DNA of 64,000 bases from Cacajao melanocephalus (GCA_963573385.1 CAUYLG010061901.1:31093-95092); one strand, 5' to 3'. Positions 43,297 to 55,579 are shown, counted from the first letter of the stretch. Notes: generated from the letters alone by a model not told the origin. A program made the numbers and translations.

Positions 43297-45115
43297 CACA
43301 ATCAGGTGGTGCTTTACAAGAACTCTGAACCTGGGCAGGGCCTGCCTGGCTGGGGCACTCCATCTCCTGTCCCTGTTTTCCAGGCTCCCCCAAGTCAAAC
43401 TTTCTCTGACAAGAGAGAAAAGTCTCACCTACCAGGTCTTAATTCCTCCTCCTCCTACTCACTCCTGCAGATGCATTAGAGGCCTCACTGGTGCTGGTTA
43501 TTTATTTCTACTCATCACAAAAAAGCTTCATTTGCAACTGCTGAATACCGAGGCAGCTGTGCAGCAAATGCTCCTGCCACTGTCAGAACAGCTCCAGGAC
43601 AGATTAGATGCGGTCGTCAGCATGCAGGATCTATGCTGCCCCAACACTTTGCAGGGTTTGCCTACTAGAAACAATGGCAACTTTAACGCCTTTCTCCAAA
43701 TGTGAACTTTTGGTCTTCTTTCTACACACCTTTCTAATACACCTTGGAGCTGTCTATTTCCAAGATGATTCTGCTCCTAATGGAGAAAAATTTCCTTAGA
43801 ACAAATATTTTCTGGATAGTCTCTCAAGTGGAGACAGACTTCATATATTTATCATTAGACTTTTTGCCGCTAGAACCCATTTGTGCTGCTTCCTTATCAA
43901 GAAAGATATTGTAAACCTTCTGCCTCTGATCTCTGCTTGAGAAATATGGTAGGTTTCAAGCTTTATAAATTCAGCCTGAACCCATGGCTGAGAAGAGGCT
44001 TTGATGAAGCACACAAAGTGCTCTTCCCTGAGGGACGGGCCCCCTCCCACCACGTACATCTGGATGGATTCTGCAATCTCCTGGTGTTGAGGTCGAAGAA
44101 CTCTCTCTGTTAGCGAATACTTGTTAATGTCTAAACCATGACTTCTAGCCAGAAGGCATTTTTTTCCTACAATCATTTGTTTGGTGGCACCTATATGCCA
44201 GGCACTGTGCTGAGCTATAGAGATGTGTGGATGAAAAAGGGTCCTACCCTCATGGAGCTTAAGGTATAGTGGAGGATGTGTGTATGTACCAGGCAATGAG
44301 AACAGGCGGCTAGTCATGTCTTCTGTTGTGCTGCCATTGTGACTTGCAGGCACCTCCACTATGACATGATGACAATGGCTAGAGTTGTCTGTTTGCACTC
44401 TGAGCCCCTGGATGGCAGAGACTCTCCCCTCCTTCCCTGGGTGGCAGAGACCCTCCCTCTCCTTTCCTCTTCTTCCTCTCTTTTCTTTCCTTCCCTTCCC
44501 TCTCTCCCATTCCCTTCCTCACACGTAGCATAGTGCTTGGAATAAAATAACTGTCCAATCAATATTTTTTGACTGTATAAACCCTCTAAACATTTCCATT
44601 CATTTCTAATGCAGTTCTGCTATCTTCTTTTATTAGGACTATTTCAGTTCTTCTTTAACTTCTATATGGTTCATTTTTATAAACTTTTTATGATTTTTAT
44701 GGCATTATTTAGGCTTTAAGTTCTTCCTGTTTCTCTCAAATGGACGTGCAGTTTTGAGAAAGTATGCCCAATGCCCAGAGCCTTCGGGAAGGATAATTCA
44801 TCACCTTTCATGAAAACTAAATGGTAACAAAAATAAATCTTTTGGCATAATCAATCACAGTTTCTTTTCTGATAAAGATCTTTTGTCTTAAAGGAATCTG
44901 TCTCTGCAATGATGAAATAGTCAATTCCCATTGGCAAATGCTACCGTTAGAAAACAAACTACTATGAAGCTAGTGGCTAGGAATTAAAAATTCAAAATAT
45001 TCAAGCCTCATAAAGAAACATGAAAAATTAGTTCAGGAGGCACAGATTCATCATCCAAGAAAGCAGAGTAGGGTCTCTCTGTGTCTTTGGCCAGAGCCTC
45101 AGTTCGGGTACTTAC

Positions 45116-45175
45116 TTGGCTGCACTTGGAGTCTCGTTCCACTCCCAAAAGTAAGTGCTCTCCTGCCCGAGTCCA
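45116..45175 (-). CDS. TRAJ5: TRAJ5 joining segment
   Basis: 60 nt, giving DSGRRALTFGSGTRLQVQP with FGSG intact and donor GTAAGT. Recombination signal: heptamer CACCCTG (45176-45182), 12-bp spacer, nonamer ACAAAATCC (45195-45203). The nonamer fixes the boundary between J and heptamer. Expected functional. Confidence 0.96.
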
Positions 45176-46309
45176 CACCCTGGTACAACCCAATACAAAA
45201 TCCTGCCCTCTGCCAGCTACCTATGACCCTCACACATTTACAGCTTCTCTCTTGGGGGCAAAGCTTTTAAGCAGCCTATTTCATGGTTTTGATGATAAAA
45301 TTTCTCTTTCTCTGTAACTTTATGCCCGATAAACTGTCCCCCTAAGTGTCTCCTTCCCTCCCTGCCATACCTGTATCGTGCCACCCAACCCAATGACTCT
45401 ACTAATCTCTTCAGACGTGCTGAGTCACCATGCCATGGTCACTGTGGTAAGAAGGCTCAGGATGGGCAAACCAAAGACCAAACAGATAGCCTTTGAGGTG
45501 TGAAGTCTTCCTTCACAGAATGCAGGAGGCATGGTGGTGGCATGGTTAATTTCAAAGCCATAGAGTCAAATAGATATGAGTTAAACTCTAGGTCTGTCAC
45601 ACCTGGCTATATAATCTTGGATAAGTTACTTTTCCAAAGTCTCTGTTTCCTCACCTATAAAATGGGCATAATACCAGCTACCTCACCTAGAAAACAGGCA
45701 TCATACCAGCTACCTATCATTAGGCTGTATGTGATCATTGAATAAGACTTACATGAAAGACAGAGAATGGCCACTGGCACATGTCAGGCATTCAGTAAAC
45801 AGTAGTTCATAATGGGATGATTCCCAGCAATGCTTTACACTGGGGGGAAGGATGAGGCTTCTCACAGCCAGAAGCCTAGAAACCCACCCCTGTGCCTCCC
45901 ATTCCAGTACCACACAGTGACTCAGCAGTCTGGCTGGTGTGCTCTAATTTAGGGGAAGATATCTCATGGATTCTAGGGGAGGTAGTGACAGCGTCGCAGC
46001 CATAAGAGACATAGGAGTGAGGGGGCAGAGTAGACCCTTTTGTTGCCAAGAAGGAAGTTCTGTTTTAGAAACCTAACCAAGAGTGAAGTCTTTTTTCAAA
46101 ACTTCAGGATTTGTCCTCTGAAATCATTGCGCAAAACCCTTGTCCGGCACAGCCTCAATCATCTCATCAGACCTGACGCTGATAGTTACTCCCAGGCAAC
46201 GAAAGACTCTTTTAGTGATGGAACAGTTCACGGCACAGACTCTCACTACTGCAGTATCCTTCCATAATCTGTCTGCAAAATTTCCCTTGATCTTTTCTAT
46301 AATACTCAC

Positions 46310-46371
46310 ATGGATGAACAATGAGGCCGGTTCCTCTTCCAAATGTAAGTAGGTAACTTCCTCCTGATGCA
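46310..46371 (-). CDS. TRAJ6: TRAJ6 joining segment
   Basis: 62 nt, giving ASGGSYLLTFGRGTGLIVHP with an FGRG core and donor GTGAGT. The heptamer is the consensus CACAGTG (46372-46378). The nonamer-like ATAAAAACT lies at 46392-46400, a 13-bp spacing. Differences from human are LL for IP before the core and Gly for Ser after it. Expected functional. Confidence 0.96.
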
Positions 46372-47767
46372 CACAGTGAGGAGAACCTTTGATAAAAACT
46401 GCCTCATATGACCTCCCTCTACCACTTCCCCAGTGGTACTGGACAACATCCTGGGAAACCCTGCTGAATACTCTGAGTTGTGGAGAGTCTTCCACCGCTG
46501 TCCTCAGAGCCCCTGAGTGCTGGTTCCTTGGGGCAGGAACCACGGGCTGGGGACTGGAGAGCTCTTTGGCCCCCGTGTACCCAGGGGAAAATTCTATCTT
46601 CCCATCAGCAGAGAAGCAGGACAGCAACTCCTCATGTCTGCTCCCAGCACCCCAATACAAACACCACACCACACTCTGCTTGCTTGGGGCAGACATTCTG
46701 AGGGTCTGGCTCTGTTACACTTTAGTCAGATGCAAGGAGCTTCTGAAAGTGCTCTGAGGACAGAGAGCAAAGGAAATTTTATGAGACATTTTGCTGAAGC
46801 TGTTCTGACCGCCTTTTCTTGAAGTGCTCCTTGTTCTCTTTTCCTTTCCAGAGCTCTCTGACAGTTCCCACTCCTGGTCTTCTTCCTATGGGAGACCCAG
46901 GGGTTGGATTTCTCTATATCCCTGTCTGTGGCAACACTCCATGCAGGATTTAGGCTCTTCCTGTGACCTGTGCTTTCATCTTTCCCTCTTTACCATCTAG
47001 AATTAGGCCAAGGCATCCAAAGCCCTTGGATTCCTTTATTTCTAATGACCTTGACTCAGACAGGGCCCTGCCTCTGTGAAATCCTAGGATTACAGACAAA
47101 AAAGTCACAATAATTGCCATATAATTTTTGAAAGATGGGAGGAAACAGAGACCATGCTGTCTACTTTAGAGTCATGAAAACTGAGGCTCAGGGAAGTCGT
47201 GGCCTGGGCCACGGTCCTGAGCTGGGCAGGAACTCAGCCCTTGGTTCCCTAGCAGGTGGGCACTGCCAACACTCCACTTATCTCACACTGGGTTTGAGGG
47301 TCACGTAGCAAAGAGCTGTGTGGCTCCACCAAATTCAGTGTAGGGGTAAGGGGCTGGGGCCTCTCCACTGCTCTGCACTGACCATTAGCACTGTCTGGGA
47401 CAGATGTGACATCCTAGGGTCAGGCCCCTCTGCAACATGAGCAAGATTTCCCCATGGTCCCCTCTAGCTCTCATTTCTGTGTTTTTTTGTTCAATCTGAA
47501 ATTCAGCCTCAGGGAAGAGCAGGGGCAGCTTTACACGAGAATTGGAGTGTGGTCAGTGGAGATGCAGAGAGAAGGGAGAGTGAAAGAAACCAGGGACAGG
47601 CAAAGATTTGGGACAGTGGCCACCTAGATTCTTCGATATGGCATTGATGAATGGCCTGTCCTTCCCCCGCTCCCAAGGAAATATGGTAAGAGGCTGTCCA
47701 GCACAGAGTAGGGATGGGGATGGGGGTGGGTGTGGCCATTTGTGCAGAAGGATCCCAGCTCACTTAC

Positions 47768-47826
47768 TTGGTATGACCACTGCTTGGGTCCCCTTCCCAA
47801 GAGTGAGTCTGTTGTTCCCATAGTCA
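47768..47826 (-). CDS. TRAJ7: TRAJ7 joining segment, Leu in place of core Phe
   Basis: 59 nt, giving DYGNNRLTLGKGTQAVVIP. The J core Phe codon is CTT, so the motif is LGKG. Donor GTAAGT is strong. The recombination signal is good: CACTCTG (47827-47833), 12 bp, then ACAAAAACG (47846-47854). It should rearrange and splice normally, so any defect would show only in the protein fold. Leu at this position is rare among J segments but may be tolerated. Confidence 0.94.
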
Positions 47827-49248
47827 CACTCTGGGTAAGTGTATTACAAAAACGTCCTGGTTTCTCCCATCCATTCTGTGAAGACACCTCCCCTTCACAG
47901 GAGCTCTAACATCTGGAAACCCTGAAAGGCGGATCCTAAAGTTTTCCTTGTAATGAGTGGTATAAGGACTTGATGGAACCTCCCTAATGCTTATCAATAG
48001 CACCAGACCCCAATGCTACCTGTTGGCCTTCATTTTCTTCATCACAGCTATCAACAAACATAAACTTTTCCTATTTCTCCTCTAGGAAAAACAGAATCTT
48101 TACAAAACTTTGTGAAAAACATTGCCTCCTACATAGGCTGGGTGGGTGTGAAAATTTCTAAAGATACCAGAAAGCAGACGGGCATTTTCCTACTTCATCT
48201 GCCATGCTTGAGAAGAAGGTACCATTTTCCTCGGGACATATGCAAAAATGTATTTTTCACCTCTCCATAAATGCATACTCTGCTGGGGCACATGCTAAAA
48301 ACATGCCTTGGCATGACTCAGAGTCACCACGTCCTCTCAGGGCTGAGTGAGAGTCTTGGGTGACTCACGCCTGACTCATTCCTCTTTCTGTCCTCATCTT
48401 GCTCAAGGATGCTAACTGCCAAGGGGGCTTTTGTCCTCAAGAAAGTCAAAGATCTCAGCACAGAACAGACTCAAATCATTTTCAAGAAACATAGTGGCAG
48501 GGGGTGGGAATCATGCCTGTTCTCTGCCAAAGGATGTGGACTGTGCATGGTCACACCCATCCTGTCTCTAGCTATCAGGGGACCCACCCCCTACCTTGGC
48601 AAATGCACATATAAATTGTTATTAGACTTTTTATTATGAATGCTTAGTTCTCTGATAAGAATGGAAGTTCTTAAGATCAGGAGCCCTATCTTAGGGTTTT
48701 AAAAATTCTTTTCTTGTTTCTTTCTTTTTAAACCAACTATGATTCTCTGGGTTGTTGATGATAGTCAATAATCACTTACTGAATTGAACTGACTCTTACT
48801 GTGCATAATTATTGGGACAAGAAGGCCAGTTTTGGGAGAGGGTAAAAGCTAAGTATACTCTGGGTAAATATGAGTGGCAAAATCTAAGTGCTTAGGCAAG
48901 GAAAAACCAAGGAAGCATTTCTAAGAGAGATAATAAGAAGGCAGTATAAAAACCAAAACATCGTGAGGTTTATATGACCCTCAGCAGAGAGGTGGGAACT
49001 GATGAACAAATAAAAAACTTGACTCAAAGGAAATTCAAATATTTTTCTCCAGATATCTTGACAGTAATTCTCCTTAAAGGATAAAATGAATAATGTGGGA
49101 GAAAATATATACTTGAAATTAGCGATATTGTTATGATTAATAATAACAAAATAGTAGTAATAGTAATCTATTATAGACCAGAGTAAATTATATCTATATA
49201 CACCCAATATTGAGGATGGGGCTACATATTTCTGCAGATTTGACTTAC

Positions 49249-49309
49249 TTGGACTGACCAGAAGTTGGGTTCCAGTTCCAAATACGAGTTTCTGAATGCC
49301 TGTGGTTCA
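49249..49309 (-). CDS. TRAJ8: TRAJ8 joining segment with germline stop at its 5' edge
   Basis: 61 nt. In the frame set by the donor (GTAAGT), it reads TGA, then TTGIQKLVFGTGTQLLVSP. Human TRAJ8 begins TGAACACAGG, whereas here it is TGAACCACAGG. One extra C brings the TGA into the coding frame. The FGTG core is intact. Recombination signal: CACTCTG (49310-49316), 12 bp, ACAAAATGG (49329-49337). Joins that keep the first three bases in frame would be non-productive, but end trimming during V(D)J joining usually removes them. Confidence 0.94.
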
Positions 49310-49850
49310 CACTCTGACATAACTCTGTACAAAATGGGACCCTGCCACTGGGCCATAACCTGGGATTGCTAAGTCACACGCAACTTAGTTACCAAGGGTG
49401 TTTCTATGTCTGCATGCATGTACCAAAGTGGTAGGATGCATCTAATTTTACTGTTTAACCTTAATTTTCCTAAGACCGTTGGAAGATGACAACAAATAAG
49501 ATAGAACCCAACTGAAGATTCTGCTTTGTATATAGTGGATTATATAAAAATGTCACTAAAATTCAAGTTAAAAAAGTTATTCATATAATTACAGAGTTTC
49601 AGTTCTAGTCAGGACCTAGGGAAGGCCTATCCATCCACACTTACTAAGTGTTTGTTATTATATATGTTTCTTGCAAAAGTGATACCCATGGATACTGTAC
49701 AATGCAACATAATTATTGCCGGTTTATCTTCTAATTTAACTAGCAGACAAAACCATGTCCCCTTACCTTCAAAAAAGAAAAAACAAAAAAACCAATGAAA
49801 ACAGATGTCCTTTAACTATAATGTAAATCAGGTTATTTCATGGAACTTAC

Positions 49851-49911
49851 TTGCTTCAACGAATAGCCTTGTTCCTGCCCCAAAGATAGTCTTGAAGCCT
49901 CCGGTATTTCC
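49851..49911 (-). CDS. TRAJ9: TRAJ9 joining segment
   Basis: 61 nt, giving GNTGGFKTIFGAGTRLFVEA with FGAG intact and donor GTAAGT. Recombination signal: CACAATG (49912-49918), 12 bp, ACAAAATGG (49931-49939). Very close to human TRAJ9 and expected functional. Confidence 0.96.
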
Positions 49912-51705
49912 CACAATGATTTGCACTGTGACAAAATGGGCCATTTCCTTCTCCTTCCATTTTTACACTACAGCTGGGGAGCAGGTCTAGGGAGCTTATA
50001 CTAAGGTGCTAATAAGAAGGAGGACATTTTTGTACTCCACTTGTAAAACCTATTTGGTTTTTTCCTGTTCATGAACATATCTCACACTTCCTACCTATCA
50101 GAAGGTTAGTTCACCAAACAGCAGTCACAGAATATGGCCCCAGGACTAGGATCCCCAGGTTGTAGTTCCATCCCTAGTTTGCACTGACTTTATGACAATT
50201 CAGCCAACCTCTCTGGGCCTTAATTTTCTTATTGCAAAAATAAAGAGGTTCGAACTAGATATTTTGAAATTCCCTCTCAGAGCTAAAGTTCTATATCCAA
50301 AGCGCCTTCACCCTGCATTTCTCTATAACTCACAAACGAGTTAGGCTCTTGCAGATCAATTACACTGGTGGCTGGTCTGCCTGGGGAAAATCCAAGAAAC
50401 AGTGAAGGAAAGGGACAGTCAGAACAAGGGAATGACTGCTGCCAGCTCCCCCCTCTCCTCTCCCTATTGGGGTAAATGCTCCCAGCGGCTCTGTCCTTTT
50501 TGTTTTGTCATTGAAAGGAGAAGAGAACTCTGTAGACACTTGGGGCATCCACGTCAAGATTTCCTGAAGTGCCATCTGTAACTCACAGCAATATCTAAAG
50601 TAGAAAAGATAAATTCCAAGCATTTCACCAGTCACTGTGATTGGCATCACCTCTCATTTCTAAGTAAACTAGGGCACAAGCTCTGTGACATCATGCAGTA
50701 GACAGAGCAGGGCTTTGTGGAAAGGCAGGCAGACCCAGGTTTAAATTTAGGCCCCTTACTTACTAGCTTTGGGATTTGGGGCACTTCCTTCTTGGAACCT
50801 CAGTTTCTTCTTTTATAAAATAAGATACTTCCCCTTACCTCATAGAGTTATTTGAGATAAACAGTCTACATGTCATGCATGTAGCATCACATCTAAACAT
50901 CGTAGGCACTGAGATGGTGGCTATGACTTCTATGTTAAGTTGGGTTGTTGATTAACAGGGCTATTTCCTGAGGGTTATAGAATTTATTTATGAAATACTC
51001 ACAACATTCCATACTCTTGAGTCCTATAAACTCTCGGGTGGTGTAATAGCGAGATCCCAGAACCACAGATTTTGAGGGCTTTGACCCCTCATCCACTGGA
51101 GGAGTCTGAGATGCAGAGAGGGGCAAAGACTCATTCCTATGTCACACAGCCAGTTGGGACCAAATCAAACCTAGAGCTCTGGACTGAAACCAGAAGCCCT
51201 GGGCTGCTTTCTCTGCACTTCACTGATTCTTTTTGGATGATGTTTAGCATAAGGGGACACAATCTCTGGAGTGAATTGGGAGTGGTTTCTTTGGGGGCAT
51301 GGGTAAAATGACCTTGAATATCCTCTCCTAAATGCACCTCTGAATCTGTGGCAGTGAAAGTAGAAAGGATCTATTAGATCACGACAATGCAATTTTCTGC
51401 CCTTCTAGTTCTTCTCTTCTATTGAGTGTCATTTAGCTTAATACCAGTGTTACAAACTCTCATGCTGAAGAGAGCTTCTGAAAGTCTCGTATCTTGGAAA
51501 AAGTTTTGGTGGTTAGCTAAATTCCACCCCAAAGAAAGTACGCTTATATAGTCTTTGAATACTTTCATTCATTTGTCTGGATGTCACAATTCATACTGCT
51601 TCAGCAATAGATTAAAAATAAGATATAATGACAAAAATAACATCATCTTTTCTCCTTATTGTCACCAGAATACATTTTGTAATTATAATAGAATCTCATA
51701 CTTAC

Positions 51706-51767
51706 TTAGTTCCACTTTTAGCTGAGTGCCTGTCCCAAAGGTGAGTTTTTCTCCTGCCCATGAGTAT
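51706..51767 (-). CDS. TRAJ10: TRAJ10 joining segment
   Basis: 62 nt. Read from the donor GTAAGT it gives YSWAGEKLTFGTGTQLKVEL with FGTG intact. The 5' half differs from human (ILTGGGNK) by several changes including a small net length change, so the CDR3 contribution is remodelled while the core and 3' half are conserved. The heptamer is consensus CACAGTG (51768-51774), with ACAATAAAC at 51786-51794 as the nonamer at 11-bp spacing. Expected functional. Confidence 0.94.
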
Positions 51768-52702
51768 CACAGTGTCTGATGCCTCACAATAAACTCCTTT
51801 CTGCCACTTCACCCCTTTTCTTGATGTACTCTAACGAGTTATAAAACACTCAAGATTTAATACAGCTATTGAGTTACTCCTATGAGAAAAAAAGTGCCCC
51901 AAATGGGATAAATTCATAGACTTTTGGTATTAAGAGGCCAAAGAGGCCATTGGACCCACTTCCCCATTTACAGATGAAGAAACTGAAGCTTGGAGGCAAG
52001 AGATCTGGTCTAAGTTACATTGCTAGTTGGTAGCAGAGACCAAAACATGGCTCTATTTGATTCCCAATCTAGTGTTTCTTCCTCTCCACTACACGCTCAA
52101 ATGTACTGTGTCATTTGCTTAATTTTCTTCTTCCCTTTGGCCTGGAAGCTTGATTTCTTTGGGTGTTTAATTTCAGTTAAACAAGAATTTATCAAGTACT
52201 TACTTTTGTAAAAGGACCATATTAGACACTTCATGGGATATTAAAGAGTGTCTGTTCTCAAGGATCTTTTGGTTTAAATAGGCAGATATTGTCAGTAATA
52301 AAAGATTTCTGTAGTTGCATATGTCACAGATTGTCTAAGATTCCACTGCTAAATTTGGGATATGGAGGGTTAGAGGAATGTGAAGGGTGCCCAGGGAGAG
52401 ACCACAGTCTAGGCTTTAAACAGGAAGCTAGGCTATTTCTAGAAAAAGCACATTTGTCCTAATTGCCTAGGGTATTAGTCTTTTCTCTATCCTGACCTAG
52501 TGAATTAGTTCTACTGTTATTTCCAACTCTTCTATTAGCTATTTTCATTTTAAAATCAAGCGTCCATGGAGGCTCAATCGTAAATTCACAGAACATTGAT
52601 AATAAAACAAGGACGATGCAATCCACGAGGATAAAACACAGTACATATGGAAGCCTTAAACGGGATAAGGGAAAACATGGGTGGGATGGGGTCAACATGT
52701 AC

Positions 52703-52762
52703 CTGGAGAGACTAGAAGCATAGTCCCGTTTCCAAAGGTGAGTGTGTTGTATCCTGAATTCA
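52703..52762 (-). CDS. TRAJ11: TRAJ11 joining segment
   Basis: 60 nt, giving NSGYNTLTFGNGTMLLVSP with FGNG (human FGKG). The donor is GTACAT, weaker than the usual GTAAGT, as in TRAJ1. Recombination signal: CACTATA (52763-52769), 12 bp, ACAAAAATG (52782-52790). Probably functional, with splicing efficiency uncertain. Confidence 0.95.
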
Positions 52763-53278
52763 CACTATAGCAAATCCCCATACAAAAATGACCTGCAATG
52801 TTAGGTGTTTCAACCCATGATCTACTTAGGGACAAGGAAAGAAAACCCTCATTTACGGAGAACCTATTATGAGCCAAGTGGGTTAATAATCTGCATATAT
52901 TACACTACCTCATTTGGGCCTCAACTGTGCCATGAGCTTAAATATTGTTACCTTCATTTTACAAGTGAGAGACAGGTGATCTGAGGCCGAGCAGTTTGGG
53001 CTGGCACTGCTAACAAAGATGTAAGTATCCTGGATTCACAAGACACTTTGGCAGAGGACGAATAAACCTTAGGAGGAGCTATGAGAGAAGACTCCTCATC
53101 CTTGTTCCTTCTAGAGAGGGATTAGGCTTTATTAGGGTTATTTTGCTAGAACCAGACATCAGAACTCTAGTAACAGTGCTCCTAAAAAAACTCCAGCCCA
53201 TTTTCCATTATATAATCATTTCCTGAGACAGGAAGACATTTTACCCTCAATCTTTGTGTTGCCTCTCTGACACCTTAC

Positions 53279-53338
53279 CAGGCCTGACCAGCAGTCTGGT
53301 CCCACTCCCGAAGATCCATTTATAGTTGCCATCCTTCC
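53279..53338 (-). CDS. TRAJ12: TRAJ12 joining segment
   Basis: 60 nt, giving KDGNYKWIFGSGTRLLVRP with FGSG intact and donor GTAAGG. The recombination signal is one of the best in the array: CACAGTG (53339-53345), 12 bp, TCAAAAACC (53358-53366). TRAJ12 is one of three J segments used by human MAIT-cell receptors, which need a CDR3 Tyr. That Tyr is kept here (NYK). Confidence 0.95.
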
Positions 53339-53785
53339 CACAGTGTTTCTTAGGTAGTCAAAAACCACCCACAAGCCCACACATTGTTTTTGTATCCAAG
53401 ACCTAGACATATGGCCTTTTCATCTACAAGGAGATATGGGTTACATTTTAACTTCCTTTTTACACAGGCTATTTGACTCAAATTTGGGGTATTTATTGTG
53501 TACCACTTGAAATAAGATTTCTACCTTCCCACATCTCTGGGTCTATTGCGATCAAACTCATGATTTTCAACTCAATTTATCCAACAAATGTAGCTAGTCC
53601 TTCTTTCATTTCCATTACAGTGATCAGTTTTTAGATTCCCGACATAGTGTCACCCCTAATTTTAACTTCAATGAATCTGAAACTTCATGCCATAGCATCC
53701 AGATCATCATAAGTGGCAGCTTCCTGCTCCTCTGAGTCAACTCGTTTTAGAAGCTCAGTGACTCAGTGGTAGCCTCGTTACTTAC

Positions 53786-53837
53786 TTGAGTCCTATCCAG
53801 CCCCCAGAACCAAGCATCCCTCTGATTAAAGGACAAC
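53786..53837 (-). pseudogene. Possible unlisted J-like relic between TRAJ12 and TRAJ13
   Basis: A J-like donor AA|GTAAGT and a heptamer CACTCTG (53838-53844, the same as in TRAJ7 and TRAJ8) bracket 52 nt, the length of TRAJ14. A 12-bp gap leads to a poor nonamer (TAAAAAGCA, 5 of 9). The interior has a TTCTGGGGGCTGG block but no intact FGXG, and the donor frame has stops. It may be a decayed J or chance. The + strand also has CFKCGKKH, a short zinc-knuckle-like string that I regard as coincidental. Confidence 0.25.
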
Positions 53838-53880
53838 CACTCTGCTTTAAGTGTGGTAAAAAGCACCGCTTGTCTTTAGC

Positions 53881-53902
53881 ATTTTTTTTTTTTTTTTTTT
53901 TT
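53881..53902. repeat. Poly(T) tract
   Basis: A run of about 22 T in the TRAJ12-TRAJ13 interval. No Alu or processed pseudogene is attached to it. Confidence 0.9.
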
Positions 53903-53945
53903 GCAAATCTACTGTTTTTCATTGGCTTCATAGGCAATATCTTAG

Positions 53946-53970
53946 CTTATTTATTTATTTATTTATTTTT
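53946..53970. repeat. (TTTA)n short tandem repeat
   Basis: Five or so TTTA units followed by a T-rich run. Confidence 0.85.
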
Positions 53971-54176
53971 TATTATTAAGAAGTAACACAAACTGGATAA
54001 AACAATACTAAGAACATGCTAAGGGATGCATGGGTGCTCCTTATACAATCCCTTTATTTCAATCTGATAACAGCCAGAAAAGGGCAGGCCCATTATATCC
54101 CTTTATATGCTCCAAATGTTATGGTCTGAGAAAAGACCACACAAGGAAGAGGAAATGCATAGGAAATTGGACTTAC

Positions 54177-54239
54177 TTGGGATGACTTGGAGCTTTGTTC
54201 CAGTTCCAAAGGTAACTTTCTGGTAACTCCCAGAATTCA
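54177..54239 (-). CDS. TRAJ13: TRAJ13 joining segment
   Basis: 63 nt, giving NSGSYQKVTFGTGTKLQVIP with FGTG and donor GTAAGT. Recombination signal: CACTGTA (54240-54246), 12 bp, ACAAAATGA (54259-54267). Very close to human TRAJ13 and expected functional. Confidence 0.96.
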
Positions 54240-54892
54240 CACTGTAATGCATGCCTTTACAAAATGACTTTCCTTCCCCTGCCATTTTCATTTGGGTAGC
54301 ATTCAAGCCACACTATACTTCAGTAAAAGACAGGTGCTTTTTACCAATGCCTAGGGCTACAGATCAATGGCTATTTTACTAAGAACCTACAAATTCTCAT
54401 GTTAAAAGAACTCTACGATCTGACAGTTTTGGTTCTATAAACAAATAATATTTTACATAGGGTTAACATTTAAGAATTTACAAAATACTTTCACATATAT
54501 TAGCTTAACTTTAAATAATTTAAAACAAAATCTGAAGTGATATTAAATGTTTTCATTTTATAGATAAAGGAACTATGGCCCAGATTTACTGATCAAGTCA
54601 GGTTAGACGAACCGGAAGTGCTCAGCCAGACTTCCTGCCTTTTTCTTTGGGATCAACTCTCTGGGCTGTTTCAGTCTATTATGTTTGGTTCCTCCACATG
54701 GCTTTTTCCCCACAGCTAGTGCTTCTATCCTTTGTGCAATTACTTTGACATTTCTTCCTACATTGGAATGCACTTAAGTCTGCATAAACCATTAATTTCT
54801 TGACATTTGGGCCTTCCAAATACTGCAGTAAGTTTAGTGGGTCTCAGTAGCCACATTAAGCCTCCTACTTTAGTGACATATTGCCTACTTAC

Positions 54893-54944
54893 CAGGTTTT
54901 ACTGATAATCTTGTCCCACTCCCAAAGATGAATGTATTATGAAT
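54893..54944 (-). CDS. TRAJ14: TRAJ14 joining segment (shortest)
   Basis: 52 nt, giving IHNTFIFGSGTRLSVKP with FGSG and donor GTAAGT. Recombination signal: CACAGCA (54945-54951), 12 bp, ACAAAAATG (54964-54972). Human TRAJ14 is also the shortest of this group. HN replaces YS in the CDR3 part. Confidence 0.95.
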
Positions 54945-55579
54945 CACAGCACTGTGCTGCCTGACAAAAATGCCCAAGTTACCTTGATAATAGATTAATG
55001 TGATTAGCATGCAGCTCTCCTCCCTCATGGGATCTCTGGCTAGGATTCCCCCTTTTAGATACTGGAATAAAGACTAAGCCATGGAATTAAGCCTGAGAAA
55101 GCCTCTTTTCAGGGCGCAATAGTGGTACAATAGATGTAGTAGAAAGCCTGAGAAGATTCCAAGTGATATTCTCTAGACAATTCTGAAACTTATTTCTTTC
55201 AAGGAGATTCATATAATTTCACCAAGTAATCTTGTTTTACTAGCCAAAGAATAGCAGCTCTGACCCCCATTTTACCTAGGTATCAACACCTGTGCATAAT
55301 CTCATTTTACCACTGTTTAGCAAACTGCTCATATCCTTGCAGGCAGTCTTTCTTTCTTCCACCAATTAAAATATTTTTTATGAGCATGGAATAGGACAGG
55401 GACTATGGTTGGAGTATTAAGGGTGGGAGGCAACATCCAATTTTCCCATTTGTTTAAATGGTTTTCCTCATTAAATGTCAATATTCCTTAACTCAAAGAA
55501 AAAGGCATTTAGTCACCTGTGCAATATATGACTACAGGATAGGTACAAGTATTGTGATCAATAATTATCAAGTACTTAC

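Noticed and set aside
43841..44398. A 185-codon open frame on the - strand between TRAJ4 and TRAJ5
   Set aside because: No family resemblance; part of it (around 44.17-44.29 kb) is an old interspersed repeat. It lies in J-J spacer with no promoter or splice evidence.
46124..46696. A 190-codon open frame on the - strand across TRAJ6 and its upstream flank
   Set aside because: It is not in the TRAJ6 frame, crosses the recombination signal, and has no recognisable domain or start context. Best explained as a chance open frame.
50745..50830. CTTACTTACTAG resembling a J donor on the - strand
   Set aside because: It is part of an MIR-like repeat (CTCAGTTTCTTC core follows) with no J core or heptamer.
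53786..53880. CFKCGKKH on the + strand, resembling a retroviral Gag zinc knuckle
   Set aside because: The spacing is C-X2-C-X3-H, one residue short of the standard knuckle, and no other retroviral sequence surrounds it. Probably coincidence.
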